From assembly GCA_030588705.1 (NCBI GenBank), contig JAUUXD010000002.1:1-55171 (forward strand): a stretch of 55,171 nucleotides of DNA. The letters are read 5' to 3'. The notes beneath the pieces are model-generated. The model saw nothing but the letters and a program-made list of their open reading frames with translations. It had not been told where the DNA came from and did no database searches. How positions within the stretch are numbered: the first letter of the stretch is position 1; each line of letters begins with the position of its first letter. A program made the position numbers and the translations under genes. This stretch comes from a bacterium. Its GTDB lineage: Bacteria > Babelota > Babeliae > Babelales > Vermiphilaceae. Shown one piece after another: positions 9,916 through 19,925 of this stretch.

Positions 9916-11358
9916 GTGAATTCAAAATCAATTCGTGTCCGATTTGCCCCATCTCCAACGGGCATTATGCATATTGGCAATATACGGACCGCCCTACTCA
10001 ACTACTTATTTGCAAAACAAAAAGGGGGCACCTTTGTACTGCGCATCGAAGACACCGATCCACAGCGCAATTTTGATCCAGGAGCCAAAATAATCATCTC
10101 CGATTTAGACTGGCTCTCCCTTGCTTACGACGAAGGACCAGGAAAGAAAGGAGCTTACGCTCCCTACTTTCAATCAGAACGATCAGCGATCTATCAAGAG
10201 AAGCTTGATGAACTGAAAGCAAAAAATCTGATCTATCCCTGCTTTTGCACAGAGGACGAGCTGAACAAAAAACGGGAACGACAAAAAGCGCTCAAAATTC
10301 CTCCCCGCTACGATCGTGCCTGCCTAGACCTTTCTGAGAAGGAGGTCGCGGATCGCCTCTCAGAGGGAACACCTCATATTTGGCGACTCAAGCTTAATCA
10401 CGATCAAGCGATCGAAATCACCGATCTTTCCCGGGGAGCCGTGAGGTTTGAGCTCAAAAACTTTTCTGATTTTCCCCTCACTAGAGCAGATGGAAGTTTT
10501 ACGTTCATGTTTGCAAACTTTGTTGATGATATGAGCATGAAGATGTCTCATGTGTTTCGAGGTGAAGATCACCAAAGCAATAGTGCCGGCCAGGCAGCCC
10601 TCTATCATGCATTCAATGCGCCACTACCAATCTTCTGGCATATGCCCATGCTATGCAACCTGGATGGCAAAAAACTCTCTAAACGCGATTTTGGCTTCTC
10701 ACTTCACGATCTTAAAAAAGAAGGGTTTTTGCCACAAGCGCTCAATAACTATTTGGCCATCATTGGCAGCTCGTATGAACAGGAGATCATGGATCTTGAT
10801 GAGCTCACGCAGGCGCTCAATTTCGAAAACCCGCACACCACCGGCAAGATCAAATATGATGTTGAAAAATTACGCTGGGTAAATCATAAATGGATTGATC
10901 GGCTTTCCCCTAATGAGCTCACTGCTGCCGCCAAACCATTTTTGGCTGAAGCCTATCCACAAGCTGCCTCATTGGATGAAGCACAGCTTTCGAGCATGCT
11001 CCAGATAATCAAGACCGATCTGTATACGCTCAAAGATGTGGTATCTGCACTGCAATTCTACTTTGAAGCACCGGAATTAACGACTACTGCAATCGAAGCA
11101 TGCGTGCCCAAAGAGAGTATGCCTGCGCTAGCAGATCTCATTAAAAAGCATCTCGGCACCATCGAAAATCCAGATGCATTCTTAGCAGCTCTCAAAACAG
11201 AAGCAAAAGAACTTGGCATACCGCTTAAACAACTGTTCTGGTTTTTGCGCTTAGCGCTCATGGGGCAAGTAAACGGCCCAAGCATTCATGATTTGATTGC
11301 AATTTTAGGGATTGATGAGAGCAAAAAACGCATTGAACGTGCGTTGGCAATTTTGTAG
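9916..11358 (+). CDS. gltX: Glutamyl-tRNA synthetase
   Basis: VRFAPSPTGIMHIGNIRTALLNYLFAKQ ... GKKLSKRDF. Confidence 0.96.
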   Translation: MNSKSIRVRFAPSPTGIMHIGNIRTALLNYLFAKQKGGTFVLRIEDTDPQRNFDPGAKIIISDLDWLSLAYDEGPGKKGAYAPYFQSERSAIYQEKLDELKAKNLIYPCFCTEDELNKKRERQKALKIPPRYDRACLDLSEKEVADRLSEGTPHIWRLKLNHDQAIEITDLSRGAVRFELKNFSDFPLTRADGSFTFMFANFVDDMSMKMSHVFRGEDHQSNSAGQAALYHAFNAPLPIFWHMPMLCNLDGKKLSKRDFGFSLHDLKKEGFLPQALNNYLAIIGSSYEQEIMDLDELTQALNFENPHTTGKIKYDVEKLRWVNHKWIDRLSPNELTAAAKPFLAEAYPQAASLDEAQLSSMLQIIKTDLYTLKDVVSALQFYFEAPELTTTAIEACVPKESMPALADLIKKHLGTIENPDAFLAALKTEAKELGIPLKQLFWFLRLALMGQVNGPSIHDLIAILGIDESKKRIERALAIL

Positions 11359-11369
11359 CTACAACTCAG

Positions 11370-11993
11370 CTACCGGCCAAAACAACTCCAACATGATTTG
11401 CGAGGTTTCGCCTTACGACATAGCTCGATAATATCATCGTGTCCCTGTTCATAGGCATAGTCTATAGCCTTTCTTCCACCATCCAACGGATTCTTCAATG
11501 ATTGGTCTGCTCCTGCTGTAAGCAACTTGTTAAATGCATCCATATACCCGACATACGCAGCGATCATAGATGGGGTCCAGGTTCCATGCAGATCCCGTTT
11601 ATTAACATCTGCCCCAGCATTTATCAGTTCTTCAATAATCCCAATAGATCGCTCCGACTTAATGGCATATGAAAGAAGGGGAATATAGCGCTCATCTAAC
11701 CTTCCTCGTATGTGACAAAACTTACCCTCAGAGAACGCATTAACATCTGCCCCTGCCTCAATGAGCTTACGAACAATTTCTCTTGGGCCACACGCAATAG
11801 CATAGTGAAGAACTGGACAGCCTCCGTCCGAAAAATGCGCTCCCACTCGTTCGTTAACATCCGCCCCATCACTAATAGCTTTAGCTACTGCAAGCTCATC
11901 TCTCTTTCTCACTGCAGCAATCAATGGGCTATCTTCTACATAAGCACAACAAACAATCGAACCTGCAGCTAAAAGTAGTAGATATTTTTTCAT
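11370..11993 (-). CDS. Secreted ankyrin-repeat protein
   Basis: Signal peptide MKKYLLLLAAGSIVCCAYV; ankyrin units such as LIEAGADVNAFSEGKF and LINAGADVNKRDLHGTW. Confidence 0.85.
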   Translation of the reverse strand: MKKYLLLLAAGSIVCCAYVEDSPLIAAVRKRDELAVAKAISDGADVNERVGAHFSDGGCPVLHYAIACGPREIVRKLIEAGADVNAFSEGKFCHIRGRLDERYIPLLSYAIKSERSIGIIEELINAGADVNKRDLHGTWTPSMIAAYVGYMDAFNKLLTAGADQSLKNPLDGGRKAIDYAYEQGHDDIIELCRKAKPRKSCWSCFGR

Positions 11994-12009
11994 ACCGTTC
12001 TCCTTATAG

Positions 12010-12261
12010 TTACAACTCACCATCGATTAATCGATTCGGCAGCTTTTCAAGATCATGCACCATCTGCTCCCGCTCAAAATAACGCATTACTTCTAAAAAT
12101 TGCTCCTCATATGAAGGAGCCACAAAAAACTCAAAGCGGCTTTCTGCAGGATCAATTGCACGATCAAAGCACAAATGTTCAAACATTTTAAGCGTTGCCA
12201 CCACAAAAAGCACGTCTGGTTTGCGTATCTGAGCTTGATAATATGAGCAGAACTGATCCAT
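12010..12261 (-). CDS. Small hypothetical protein (83 aa)
   Basis: ORF filling the gap between the ankyrin gene and the divergent permease; no family recognised. Confidence 0.5.
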   Translation of the reverse strand: MDQFCSYYQAQIRKPDVLFVVATLKMFEHLCFDRAIDPAESRFEFFVAPSYEEQFLEVMRYFEREQMVHDLEKLPNRLIDGEL

Positions 12262-12348
12262 GAGAAACCTTCAACATTGGCATTTATTGTATGTTTCTAT
12301 AGTATAGGAAACTTATTATATCTGTAACCCTTTTTTAAAGGATGAACC

Positions 12349-13524
12349 ATGGCACAGGAGAACGTGTCTAAGATAGGAGTAGTGACCGCGACAATTATTG
12401 GTATGAACGCAATGATCGGTGCCGGGATCTTTACCGCACCAGCAGCAATCGGTTCCTTTGTGGGCCCTGCAGGAATCATTGCCTACGTATTTGTCATAAT
12501 TGCCGTCTGGTTTATCGCCCAATCTCTGGCACGTGTTGCATCACGATTTCCGCAAGAGGGTTCGTTTTACACATATGCAAAACAGTGGGGCGGCCATGCA
12601 ATCGGATGCATTGCCGGCTACAGCTACTTAATCGGATTGTTGATTGCGATGGGCTTGCTCGCGCAAATTGCAGGTTCTTTCTTACACCATCCTTTCTTTC
12701 CCAATACGAGTAGCAGCACACTCGGCTTCATTGCATTGTGCTCATTAGTGGTACTCAATATGTTTGGCGTCGTTCTTTCAGAACTGGGCCAACAGATCCT
12801 GATTGTAACCACCACGTTTCCTCTGCTGGCCACCACGATTATGTGCTTCACCAAAGCAAATTTGAACAATCTCCTACCATTTGCGCCGTACGGGTTTCGC
12901 AACGTGATGCAGGCCACAAAAATAGTTATTTTTGGATTTTTTGGTTTTGAATGCGCAAGTTCACTGTTTTCAATTGTAAAAGACCCACAACGCAACGTAC
13001 CTCGCGCACTCACCTACTCCATCGGAATCGTAGGTGGTATCTACTTACTTTTCGTGGGCTCAATAATTCTTTCCACACCGCTCGCCCTTTTTACCGACCC
13101 ACGAGTGGCATTGCCGGTGGTATTGCAAAGCATATTTCCTGCAAATCCATGGATGTTGACTATCATTCATATCTCCATGCTTTCTGCGGTACTTGGCACC
13201 ATTCATTCGATGATCTGGAGCTCAAGCGCCTTGATGGTTTCATTGCTCAAACAGGCAAATGGCATAAAGCTCAATCAACGAGCTGCAGTGCTCATCGTTG
13301 GATTCTGTATATTTTTAAGTTTTATATTCTTCAAAAATATCGATCTGTTCTTTTCGATGACTGCAATATTTATTATTACCGCCTACGTACTCTCCATGTT
13401 TACGCTCTTTACGATTAAAGAAGAACGCTCAGGAATAAACGGCCTCATGACTGTTGGCGGAATGCTTACTGCCGGGGTGATATTCTACTTTGCCTTTGAA
13501 GGGCTCGTACAACAACTAGTTTAA
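12349..13524 (+). CDS. APC-family amino acid permease
   Basis: GVVTATIIGMNAMIGAGIFTAPAAIGSFVGPAGIIAYV; about 11-12 hydrophobic segments. Confidence 0.88.
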   Translation: MAQENVSKIGVVTATIIGMNAMIGAGIFTAPAAIGSFVGPAGIIAYVFVIIAVWFIAQSLARVASRFPQEGSFYTYAKQWGGHAIGCIAGYSYLIGLLIAMGLLAQIAGSFLHHPFFPNTSSSTLGFIALCSLVVLNMFGVVLSELGQQILIVTTTFPLLATTIMCFTKANLNNLLPFAPYGFRNVMQATKIVIFGFFGFECASSLFSIVKDPQRNVPRALTYSIGIVGGIYLLFVGSIILSTPLALFTDPRVALPVVLQSIFPANPWMLTIIHISMLSAVLGTIHSMIWSSSALMVSLLKQANGIKLNQRAAVLIVGFCIFLSFIFFKNIDLFFSMTAIFIITAYVLSMFTLFTIKEERSGINGLMTVGGMLTAGVIFYFAFEGLVQQLV

Positions 13525-13533
13525 AGATAATGC

Positions 13534-13568
13534 ACCCCGCTTATTATTCGGTGAGCGGGGTATTTTTT
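13534..13568 (+). terminator. Rho-independent terminator of the permease gene
   Basis: ACCCCGCT...AGCGGGGT followed by ATTTTTTT. Confidence 0.85.
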
Positions 13569-13686
13569 TCAGGACTCACCAAGGACCCCAAATAATAGAG
13601 CAAAGGATGAGCAACAATTGACGAACGAATAACAAGGATGGTATACGTTATTTCGAGTTGCGTCATGTCATAAAGGATGATTAATA

Positions 13687-15093
13687 ATGATGATTACCCA
13701 TAAACAGATTATACGAGCCTTCATCATAGCGTGGTGTTGTGCAATCAACATCCCTTTGTTCGGCCTAAGCTCTCTTGCAAAAAATGATCCCTATCCTGTC
13801 TACAATACGCTTGACCCGCATACATTTTTATACACGTATGAAAAGTTGAAAGTTACCGATCCAAAAAGTGCCGAACGCAAACATGACAACGTGGGCCTTT
13901 CTATCGCACCATTCGGGCAAAACGCTGATCGCGGACGTAATCTTAATGGCGTTAAAGTGCCACTCGGTGATCTGACTGGCCGCTGGAGCATGCTTGCCCT
14001 TATGTTTGGGCCAACTCCCACCGGAAAAACAATGGCTCCCACACTACAAACCGCTCTTACTAATCTATTTCCTGGCGTTGCACCCGGCGATCTAAATGAT
14101 GGTTCAAAAATCGATCCTGCTCAAAATTTCGGTTTCTTCTCCGTTCCTCTCAAATATAGAAAGCGAGGGATCCGCTTTGAGCTTGCTGCCGATATTTATG
14201 CCGGCTTTGGGCTCAGCGTTCAAACAGGCATCGTGAGCATGACGCAAACAAGCACCGGATTCCTTGATCAAACAGGATGCGATGATTTTTCCTGCCCATT
14301 TGATCCGGTAACCCCCACCAGAGATGATGTGCGTACCTACCTCATGCATGAATGGAAAACGATCGCCAAAGAGATCCAATTGGATATCGGCTCATTCTGT
14401 GAAACATCAGTGGAAGAAGTGCGAATCAATCTATTCTGGCGACGCGGCTTTGAATTGAATCGTGATGAGGAGGATGAAAGCTGCCACCCACATTTTCTTT
14501 TAATCCCGTTCTTCATGGTGAGCGGCGGAGCATCTCCTGGTGATGAGGATCGAATAGTAGGAGGATTTAATAAAGCGTTCTTTACCCCATTTGGAAATAA
14601 TGATCACAACACCATCGGTTTCACCGCTGGCCTTAATTTCGATTTTGTCGACACGGTTGAAATTGGTGGGGAAGTGGGCGTTACCCACTTTTTCAGCAAA
14701 AATTTTGAGAAGTTCCGCCTGCCAACGAGCGAATGGCAATCAGGCGTCTACCCATTCTTCACCGATGTGCGCGTGAGCCCCGGGTTCAACTGGCATTTTG
14801 GTGCCAAGATCTCCTCCTATCATTTCCTAGAATGCCTATCAGGGTATTTTGAATACATCCAAGTGCGCCACTCACAAGATAAGATTGAATTGAGAAAATG
14901 TGAGGATCAAGGGATATTTTTCCCTAATCAACTTGAGGTACTCACCGGATTTGAGGTGAAGCTCGTCAACGCAGCCCTGAACTACGATATCTCTCCAAAT
15001 ATTAACCTGGGCATCATGGGGCAGATCCCTCTTTCGCAGAAGAATGCCTACCGCAGCTCCACGATCCTCTTTTCCTTTGCCGCCACGTTCTAG
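13687..15093 (+). CDS. Predicted outer-membrane beta-barrel protein
   Basis: N-terminal signal sequence, amphipathic beta-like strands, C-terminal ILFSFAATF. Confidence 0.6.
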   Translation: MMITHKQIIRAFIIAWCCAINIPLFGLSSLAKNDPYPVYNTLDPHTFLYTYEKLKVTDPKSAERKHDNVGLSIAPFGQNADRGRNLNGVKVPLGDLTGRWSMLALMFGPTPTGKTMAPTLQTALTNLFPGVAPGDLNDGSKIDPAQNFGFFSVPLKYRKRGIRFELAADIYAGFGLSVQTGIVSMTQTSTGFLDQTGCDDFSCPFDPVTPTRDDVRTYLMHEWKTIAKEIQLDIGSFCETSVEEVRINLFWRRGFELNRDEEDESCHPHFLLIPFFMVSGGASPGDEDRIVGGFNKAFFTPFGNNDHNTIGFTAGLNFDFVDTVEIGGEVGVTHFFSKNFEKFRLPTSEWQSGVYPFFTDVRVSPGFNWHFGAKISSYHFLECLSGYFEYIQVRHSQDKIELRKCEDQGIFFPNQLEVLTGFEVKLVNAALNYDISPNINLGIMGQIPLSQKNAYRSSTILFSFAATF

Positions 15094-15107
15094 CTTAAGG
15101 AAAATTT

Positions 15108-15971
15108 GTGATTAAGAATCGTATGATTATAGCCATATTGGCACTATCCTTGGGTATATCCAACTCAACAGAAGCCATCTCGCTCGGCAGTATATATCAA
15201 ACATTCAAAAGTGATATGGAACACCTACTTAACCCCAAAAAAAAATGCTCCCAAGCCCAAAAGAAACGCATAGCAACTGAACTTTCTTTACTTACCTCTG
15301 GATGCTTGGCACTTGCAGGAGGAGCTGCAACTTTCATATGGCATCATACAAAAAAACTCAAGCGACGAAAAAAATCCGCGGAAGATGCTATATTTTCAAC
15401 CAGAAGCGAGTGGAGAAACGAAAACACGAGACAGGATCAACAAAATAAAGAGAGATTACAAAGACAACTTACTGAGGCAAACAAAAACAATCAGGACGAA
15501 CACGGCTTAACAGAACTGCATAAGGCTGCTGGAAATGGCTACACAGATAGCATGCAATATTTGATTCATGGCCTTAAAGTCTCTATAGAAATCTTGAATG
15601 ACCAGCATTGGACACCACTACATTGTGCAGCGGCACAAAACCAACTAAATGCATTAAGGATATTAGTGGATGCTAAAGCCAATATGAATGCCATGGACCA
15701 ATCAGGGACCACTCCTTTACACATCGCCATCAGAAACGGCAAGCCAGAAGCCGCAACCTTCTTGATTGAGCATGAAGCCCAATTAGACACTCAGGACAAA
15801 GCATGGAACACACCACTCCATTACGCTGCTGCAAGAGGTGACCAGGAGGTGGTAAAACTATTAATCGCCAGGGGGGCAACAGAAAAATGTAACCTGGCAA
15901 GCAAAAAACCATCCTATTATGCCCAAGACAAGAGAACTAAGGAGCTTTTTAGCCAGCCCCGGAAAACATAA
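15108..15971 (+). CDS. Ankyrin-repeat protein with signal peptide and N-proximal TM segment
   Basis: GTG start after AAGGA; ankyrin units DEHGLTELHKAAGNGY, DQHWTPLHCAAAQNQ, DQSGTTPLHIAIRNGK, DKAWNTPLHYAAARGD. Confidence 0.85.
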   Translation: MIKNRMIIAILALSLGISNSTEAISLGSIYQTFKSDMEHLLNPKKKCSQAQKKRIATELSLLTSGCLALAGGAATFIWHHTKKLKRRKKSAEDAIFSTRSEWRNENTRQDQQNKERLQRQLTEANKNNQDEHGLTELHKAAGNGYTDSMQYLIHGLKVSIEILNDQHWTPLHCAAAQNQLNALRILVDAKANMNAMDQSGTTPLHIAIRNGKPEAATFLIEHEAQLDTQDKAWNTPLHYAAARGDQEVVKLLIARGATEKCNLASKKPSYYAQDKRTKELFSQPRKT

Positions 15972-16142
15972 GCGGATGTAAATGACCGAACTCAAGCAGG
16001 TTATACACCGTTAGACTTGGCTACAGGATCTATCAGGGAGTATCTCAAAAATCATACCGATGCCAAAACGGATAAACATCTCAAAGCCGAAAAGCAGAAA
16101 CAGTTCGAAGCCGAACAGCGGAGAAAGAGAACCTCAAAATAA
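15972..16142 (+). pseudogene. In-frame post-stop ankyrin remnant
   Basis: Same frame directly after TAA: ADVNDRTQAGYTPLDLATGSIREYLKNHTDAKTDKHLKAEKQKQFEAEQRRKRTSK*. Confidence 0.6.
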
Positions 16143-16306
16143 AGGCGCTCATCCGGGCCCTCTGGCCCCCCATCAAGCCCAAAACCGCCTAAAACTGGAC
16201 AATCGATCGAAATGTGGGTAGAATTTACCCCTATAGATGGCAATTCTCTTTTTCATTCACGGAAAATGATAGTAGTACCCTAACCCTGAAAGGTAGTGAT
16301 TTATTT

Positions 16307-16531
16307 ATGTCTAAGAAGAAATCCAATATTGAGGTCAACGTAACTGGCCATATCGATAAAGCCCTCCGGCAGCTCAAAAAGAAGATTGAGCGTGAAGGAG
16401 TTGTCCGTGATATGAAACGTACCGTCTACTTTGAACCTGCCACACAAAAAAGAAGAAAACGTTTAGTCCGCGCCATCAAAATGAATATGATGCGCATCAT
16501 CAACCAAGGCTTTTTTAAACCTAAGAACTAA
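16307..16531 (+). CDS. rpsU: 30S ribosomal protein S21
   Basis: IEVNVTGHIDKALRQLKKKIEREGVVRDMKRTVYFEPATQKRRKR; internal ATG start. Confidence 0.85.
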   Translation: MSKKKSNIEVNVTGHIDKALRQLKKKIEREGVVRDMKRTVYFEPATQKRRKRLVRAIKMNMMRIINQGFFKPKN

Positions 16532-16902
16532 TGATTCGTTCCCGCGTAAGCGAAATTAAACACGCCCAAAAAGAATCTAATCTATCCCATAAGATTGCCC
16601 AGTTCTTCCTCCAGATCAAACAGGATGAACCAAAGCTTGAGGGGCTCTCTCTTTCTCGCGTTTCACTCTCGCCCGATAAAGGAACCTGCACCATATTTTT
16701 CTACTGTGCTGGGGGCCTCAAAGAGTATGAACTAATACGCCCCACGCTAGTCCTTTATAAGCATTCAATGCGTAAAGCATTAGCAGAATCTATTCCGGGA
16801 CGGTACACACCCAACCTAAAATTTTCCTACGACCCGCATCGAGAAAAGCAACGGCGCGTGGATGAACTACTTGATAAGCTAAAAAAGGAAGGGAACGAGT
16901 AA
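16531..16902 (+). CDS. rbfA: Ribosome-binding factor A
   Basis: SRVSEIKHAQKESNLSHKIAQFFL...LRKALAESIPGRYTPNLKFSYD-type sequence; overlaps the rpsU stop. Confidence 0.8.
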   Translation: MIRSRVSEIKHAQKESNLSHKIAQFFLQIKQDEPKLEGLSLSRVSLSPDKGTCTIFFYCAGGLKEYELIRPTLVLYKHSMRKALAESIPGRYTPNLKFSYDPHREKQRRVDELLDKLKKEGNE

Positions 16903-17664
16903 GTGATTCTCTGGCTGATACTGCTCATACCGCTGTTTCTCTGCTGGGGGTCATTTCTAAATGTGGTAGCCTATCGGCTCATCAAAGGCAAAGATCTTCT
17001 TCATCGATCCAGATGTATTCACTGCAAGCAAATAATCGCTTGGTATGATAACATTCCTCTTTTTTCCTACGTGGTACTGCGCGGCCGATGCCGAAGCTGC
17101 TCCAAGCCAATCTCGTGGCTCTATCCTGCCATCGAACTTTTCACCACCGTGATGATGACGCTATTATATTTGCGTATGGAAAATACCTATTTTTTGGGCT
17201 ACTTCGTGCTGTTCTCCGCGTTAATCGTTACGATACGCTCTGATTTGGAGACGATGCTCATCTCTCGCTGGGTCACCATCGCGTTGGTTCCGGTTGGTAT
17301 CGTTATGAGCTTCACCGACACGATCCCGATCGCACCACTCAACAGTATGATGGGGGCAGCATCCGGGTATCTTTCATTGTGGTTTGTAGGCACGTTATTT
17401 TATCTCGTTACCCGAAAAGAAGGATTAGGCCAGGGCGATCTTGATCTCTTGGCATGCATCGGCGCATTCACGGGCATTGTGGGTGTATGGATGACCGTGT
17501 TATTGGGATCATTGTTCGGATCGATCATCGGAACAGCGGTTCTTATCTACAAAGGCAAATTTCAACGATACATGAAACTCCCCTTCGGGCCATTTCTAGC
17601 CTTAGGAGCAATCACTTACGTACTTTTCCAAGGACCATTATTGCGACTAGTAGGATTTTGGTAA
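16903..17664 (+). CDS. Type IV prepilin peptidase (A24 family)
   Basis: CWGSFLNVVAYRL, CIHCKQIIAWYDNIPLFSYVVLRGRCRSC, GLGQGDLDLLACIGAF; GTG start. Confidence 0.92.
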   Translation: MILWLILLIPLFLCWGSFLNVVAYRLIKGKDLLHRSRCIHCKQIIAWYDNIPLFSYVVLRGRCRSCSKPISWLYPAIELFTTVMMTLLYLRMENTYFLGYFVLFSALIVTIRSDLETMLISRWVTIALVPVGIVMSFTDTIPIAPLNSMMGAASGYLSLWFVGTLFYLVTRKEGLGQGDLDLLACIGAFTGIVGVWMTVLLGSLFGSIIGTAVLIYKGKFQRYMKLPFGPFLALGAITYVLFQGPLLRLVGFW

Positions 17665-17687
17665 AAAAACCCCGGACTTGCCGGGGC
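17664..17687 (-). terminator. Rho-independent terminator for the minus-strand ankyrin locus
   Basis: Minus strand CCCCGG-CAAGT-CCGGGG followed by TTTTTTT. Confidence 0.7.
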
Positions 17688-17696
17688 ATTACATGA

Positions 17697-18260
17697 TTAT
17701 CTTCTTTTGCGCTTACCTGATTGCCTCTTAGCCTCTTTGAGCAGTACCTTACGTTGTTCCTGAATATCTCTACTCGATTTGCCTCCATGCTCATAGAGCA
17801 GAAGGTGGGCTAATGTGGAAGCTCTAAAATTCGTGGTTCCCACTTGCAACATTAGCGGCGCTTTTTGCGTGAGTAGATCTACGTGTTAGAATAAACATTA
17901 AAAAAAAAAAATAGGCTCGGCACCTGCATCTAGAAGTGCTCTCAGTATTTCTTCTTGTTTGCTACGTTTAGCCCCAGACCTTTTCTCAAGATCACCGAAT
18001 TCATCATCAGAATGTACCGGTTCATGATCAACATGCACAGCACTATATGCTTTTACTGCTAGATGAAGCGGCATATTACCATCTTGATCACGACTATTGA
18101 TGAGATAAGAATGGCCATGTATAATCCTCTCAACCAGCTTAGAGTTGCCTTGATTTATTGCATAGATCAATGTATTAAAAGAAGATTTTTCAGTGCCCAT
18201 ACCCAACCCTATGTGTGTCGTCATCATTAACCAAACTAAGGCAATAATTTTTTTATTCAT
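17697..18260 (-). pseudogene. Ankyrin-repeat gene, apparently frameshifted; intact N-terminal part 17898-18260
   Basis: Signal peptide MNKKIIALVWLMMTTHIGLG; ends at a 12-T run (DAGAEPIFFF*); the same frame beyond two stops reads HVDLLTQKAPLMLQVGTTNFRASTLAHLLLYEHGGKSS and ends just before a terminator. Confidence 0.6.
17900..17911. repeat. 12-bp A/T homopolymer in ankyrin coding sequence
   Basis: aaaaaaaaaaaa on the + strand. Confidence 0.95.
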
Positions 18261-18348
18261 CAGATGACTCCTTAAGAAAAGTTTGCGTAATATGAATACT
18301 GCCAATGCCAAGGTACCAAAAATAGCCTAAATTTCAATAAACCCTCCT

Positions 18349-18825
18349 CTACCCTGCAAGCGCATCCTGCACAATCGTGATTTTACTATTCTCATCAATC
18401 GTCAAAATATCCGGCTTGCCCTTTCCCATAATGTCTCCGGCAGCAACCGCCACAAAACTGTTCTTTCCCGCACTCGCACGCCCTAAATGGCTGCTTGCAG
18501 TGCCCAGCTTGCCAGTAAAATAGTTGCTCCCTTCAGAACCACCAAAACCATACGTGTAATAAAAGTTCTCGCCTGCACCCCCCCCGGAATACCCTTCCGG
18601 TTTCCAACCCACTCCTCCTTTGCCGCTGAGCACCGCTGAATAGGATCCTTGTTCTGCCCAATGCGCTTTCTGGGCTGCATAGATGGAGTTGAGATTCATG
18701 TACGCCTCGGCTCGTTTTGCCTTGGCCAAAAAACGCGTAAATGTGGGAACTGAAATCATCGCAAGAAATGCTATGATCGCCACGACAATCATCAACTCAA
18801 TGAGGGAGAAAGCCTCTCTTTTCAT
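18349..18825 (-). CDS. Type IV pilin/pseudopilin-like protein
   Basis: MKREAFSLIELMIVVAIIAFLAMISVPTFTRFLAKAKRAEA prepilin signal and N-terminal helix. Confidence 0.9.
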   Translation of the reverse strand: MKREAFSLIELMIVVAIIAFLAMISVPTFTRFLAKAKRAEAYMNLNSIYAAQKAHWAEQGSYSAVLSGKGGVGWKPEGYSGGGAGENFYYTYGFGGSEGSNYFTGKLGTASSHLGRASAGKNSFVAVAAGDIMGKGKPDILTIDENSKITIVQDALAG

Positions 18826-19075
18826 CTCTTCTCCTGGAGTAAAGGTTTGGGAATGTGTTGGTAACACCGCAAGCATAGAGAGGGGAGGATACCCAAGGCA
18901 AATTTTTCTGAAAAAAGGTGACAAAAGAGAAAATCTATATACAGTTATTGCAATTTTGCCCCCACTACTTGAGGATCAAGTGAAGCGCTCAAGGTTTTCG
19001 CGCGAAATTCTTCGAAGCCTTGGCGAAGTAGAAATAGTACCATAGAGATGTTCCATTACTATGAAAGGTATCACT

Positions 19076-19375
19076 ATGAAACAACTCTCACTTATTCTCC
19101 TACTAGCCACCTCATATTCATCATTTGCAATAGGGTTACCTCCTGCATTTCCCTATGGCATGAAGAGTAGTGAGAAATTAGACCCTACTATAAAAGCCAA
19201 TCATGCAAGCCCATACCCAGAAAGGCACAAACCTCATAGCAATAGTCTCGATCTTTCACTACATAGAGGAACTTTTATAGAATTTGTTAGACTCGCAGCA
19301 CGAGAGCCAGGAGAACCTCGTCCCCCTTTTGGTATGTTTAGACACTTTAAAGCGGTACCAGATGAAAACCATTAA
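19076..19375 (+). CDS. Small secreted proline-rich protein
   Basis: Signal peptide MKQLSLILLLATSYSSFA; short mature sequence without a recognised domain. Confidence 0.5.
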   Translation: MKQLSLILLLATSYSSFAIGLPPAFPYGMKSSEKLDPTIKANHASPYPERHKPHSNSLDLSLHRGTFIEFVRLAAREPGEPRPPFGMFRHFKAVPDENH

Positions 19376-19925
19376 TCAAAAACGATTATTCGTAGCTATC
19401 CCCCTCCCACAAACCGTACGCGATGAGCTTGTACACATTCAAAACAAACTAAAAAAGTCTGAACTCTGCGAGGGGCGATACACCAATGCCACGCAAGCAC
19501 ATCTCACGCTCGTTTTCATCGGACCGGTTGATGCGGCAGAGGTTGATCCCATCAAGCAAGCACTCGGCACTGTTTCATTCACCGCGTTAACGGCACAACT
19601 GGGCGCCATACATTACTTTCAAAAAAATGAAGCTGTTCGCATTATCTACGCTAATATCATCTGCCAAAAACTTGCCGCACTTGCGAGCTTGGTAGCAGAT
19701 ACGCTCAGCCCATGGGCGGCTAAGGATGATCGGCCATTTGTGAGCCATGCCACGGTCATGCGAGTCAAAAAAGTGGAGGATACTCAAAAGCTGATCTCTC
19801 TCATACAAAGCATATCTGTTGAACCACACACCTTTTCCATCGATTCGTTCCTTCTCATGGAATCCGAACTAGGGCCAGATGGGCCGGTCTATCGTGAGCT
19901 GGAGAGGTACGCGCTACTTAGCTAA
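19362..19925 (+). CDS. thpR: RNA 2',3'-cyclic phosphodiesterase (LigT/ThpR, 2H family)
   Basis: KRLFVAIPLP, HLTLVFIG and HATVMRVK (two HxT motifs). Confidence 0.88.
   Translation: MKTINQKRLFVAIPLPQTVRDELVHIQNKLKKSELCEGRYTNATQAHLTLVFIGPVDAAEVDPIKQALGTVSFTALTAQLGAIHYFQKNEAVRIIYANIICQKLAALASLVADTLSPWAAKDDRPFVSHATVMRVKKVEDTQKLISLIQSISVEPHTFSIDSFLLMESELGPDGPVYRELERYALLS

Noticed and set aside
12010-12261. Toxin or antitoxin candidate next to the ankyrin gene
   Set aside because: No partner gene and no toxin-family motif visible; left as hypothetical.
12951-13418. 155-aa plus-strand ORF inside the APC permease
   Set aside because: Out-of-frame overlap with a clear permease; sequence shows no domain pattern.
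17612-17794. 60-aa minus-strand ORF over the prepilin peptidase 3' end
   Set aside because: Crosses a terminator and is out of frame with the ankyrin remnant, which explains this region better.
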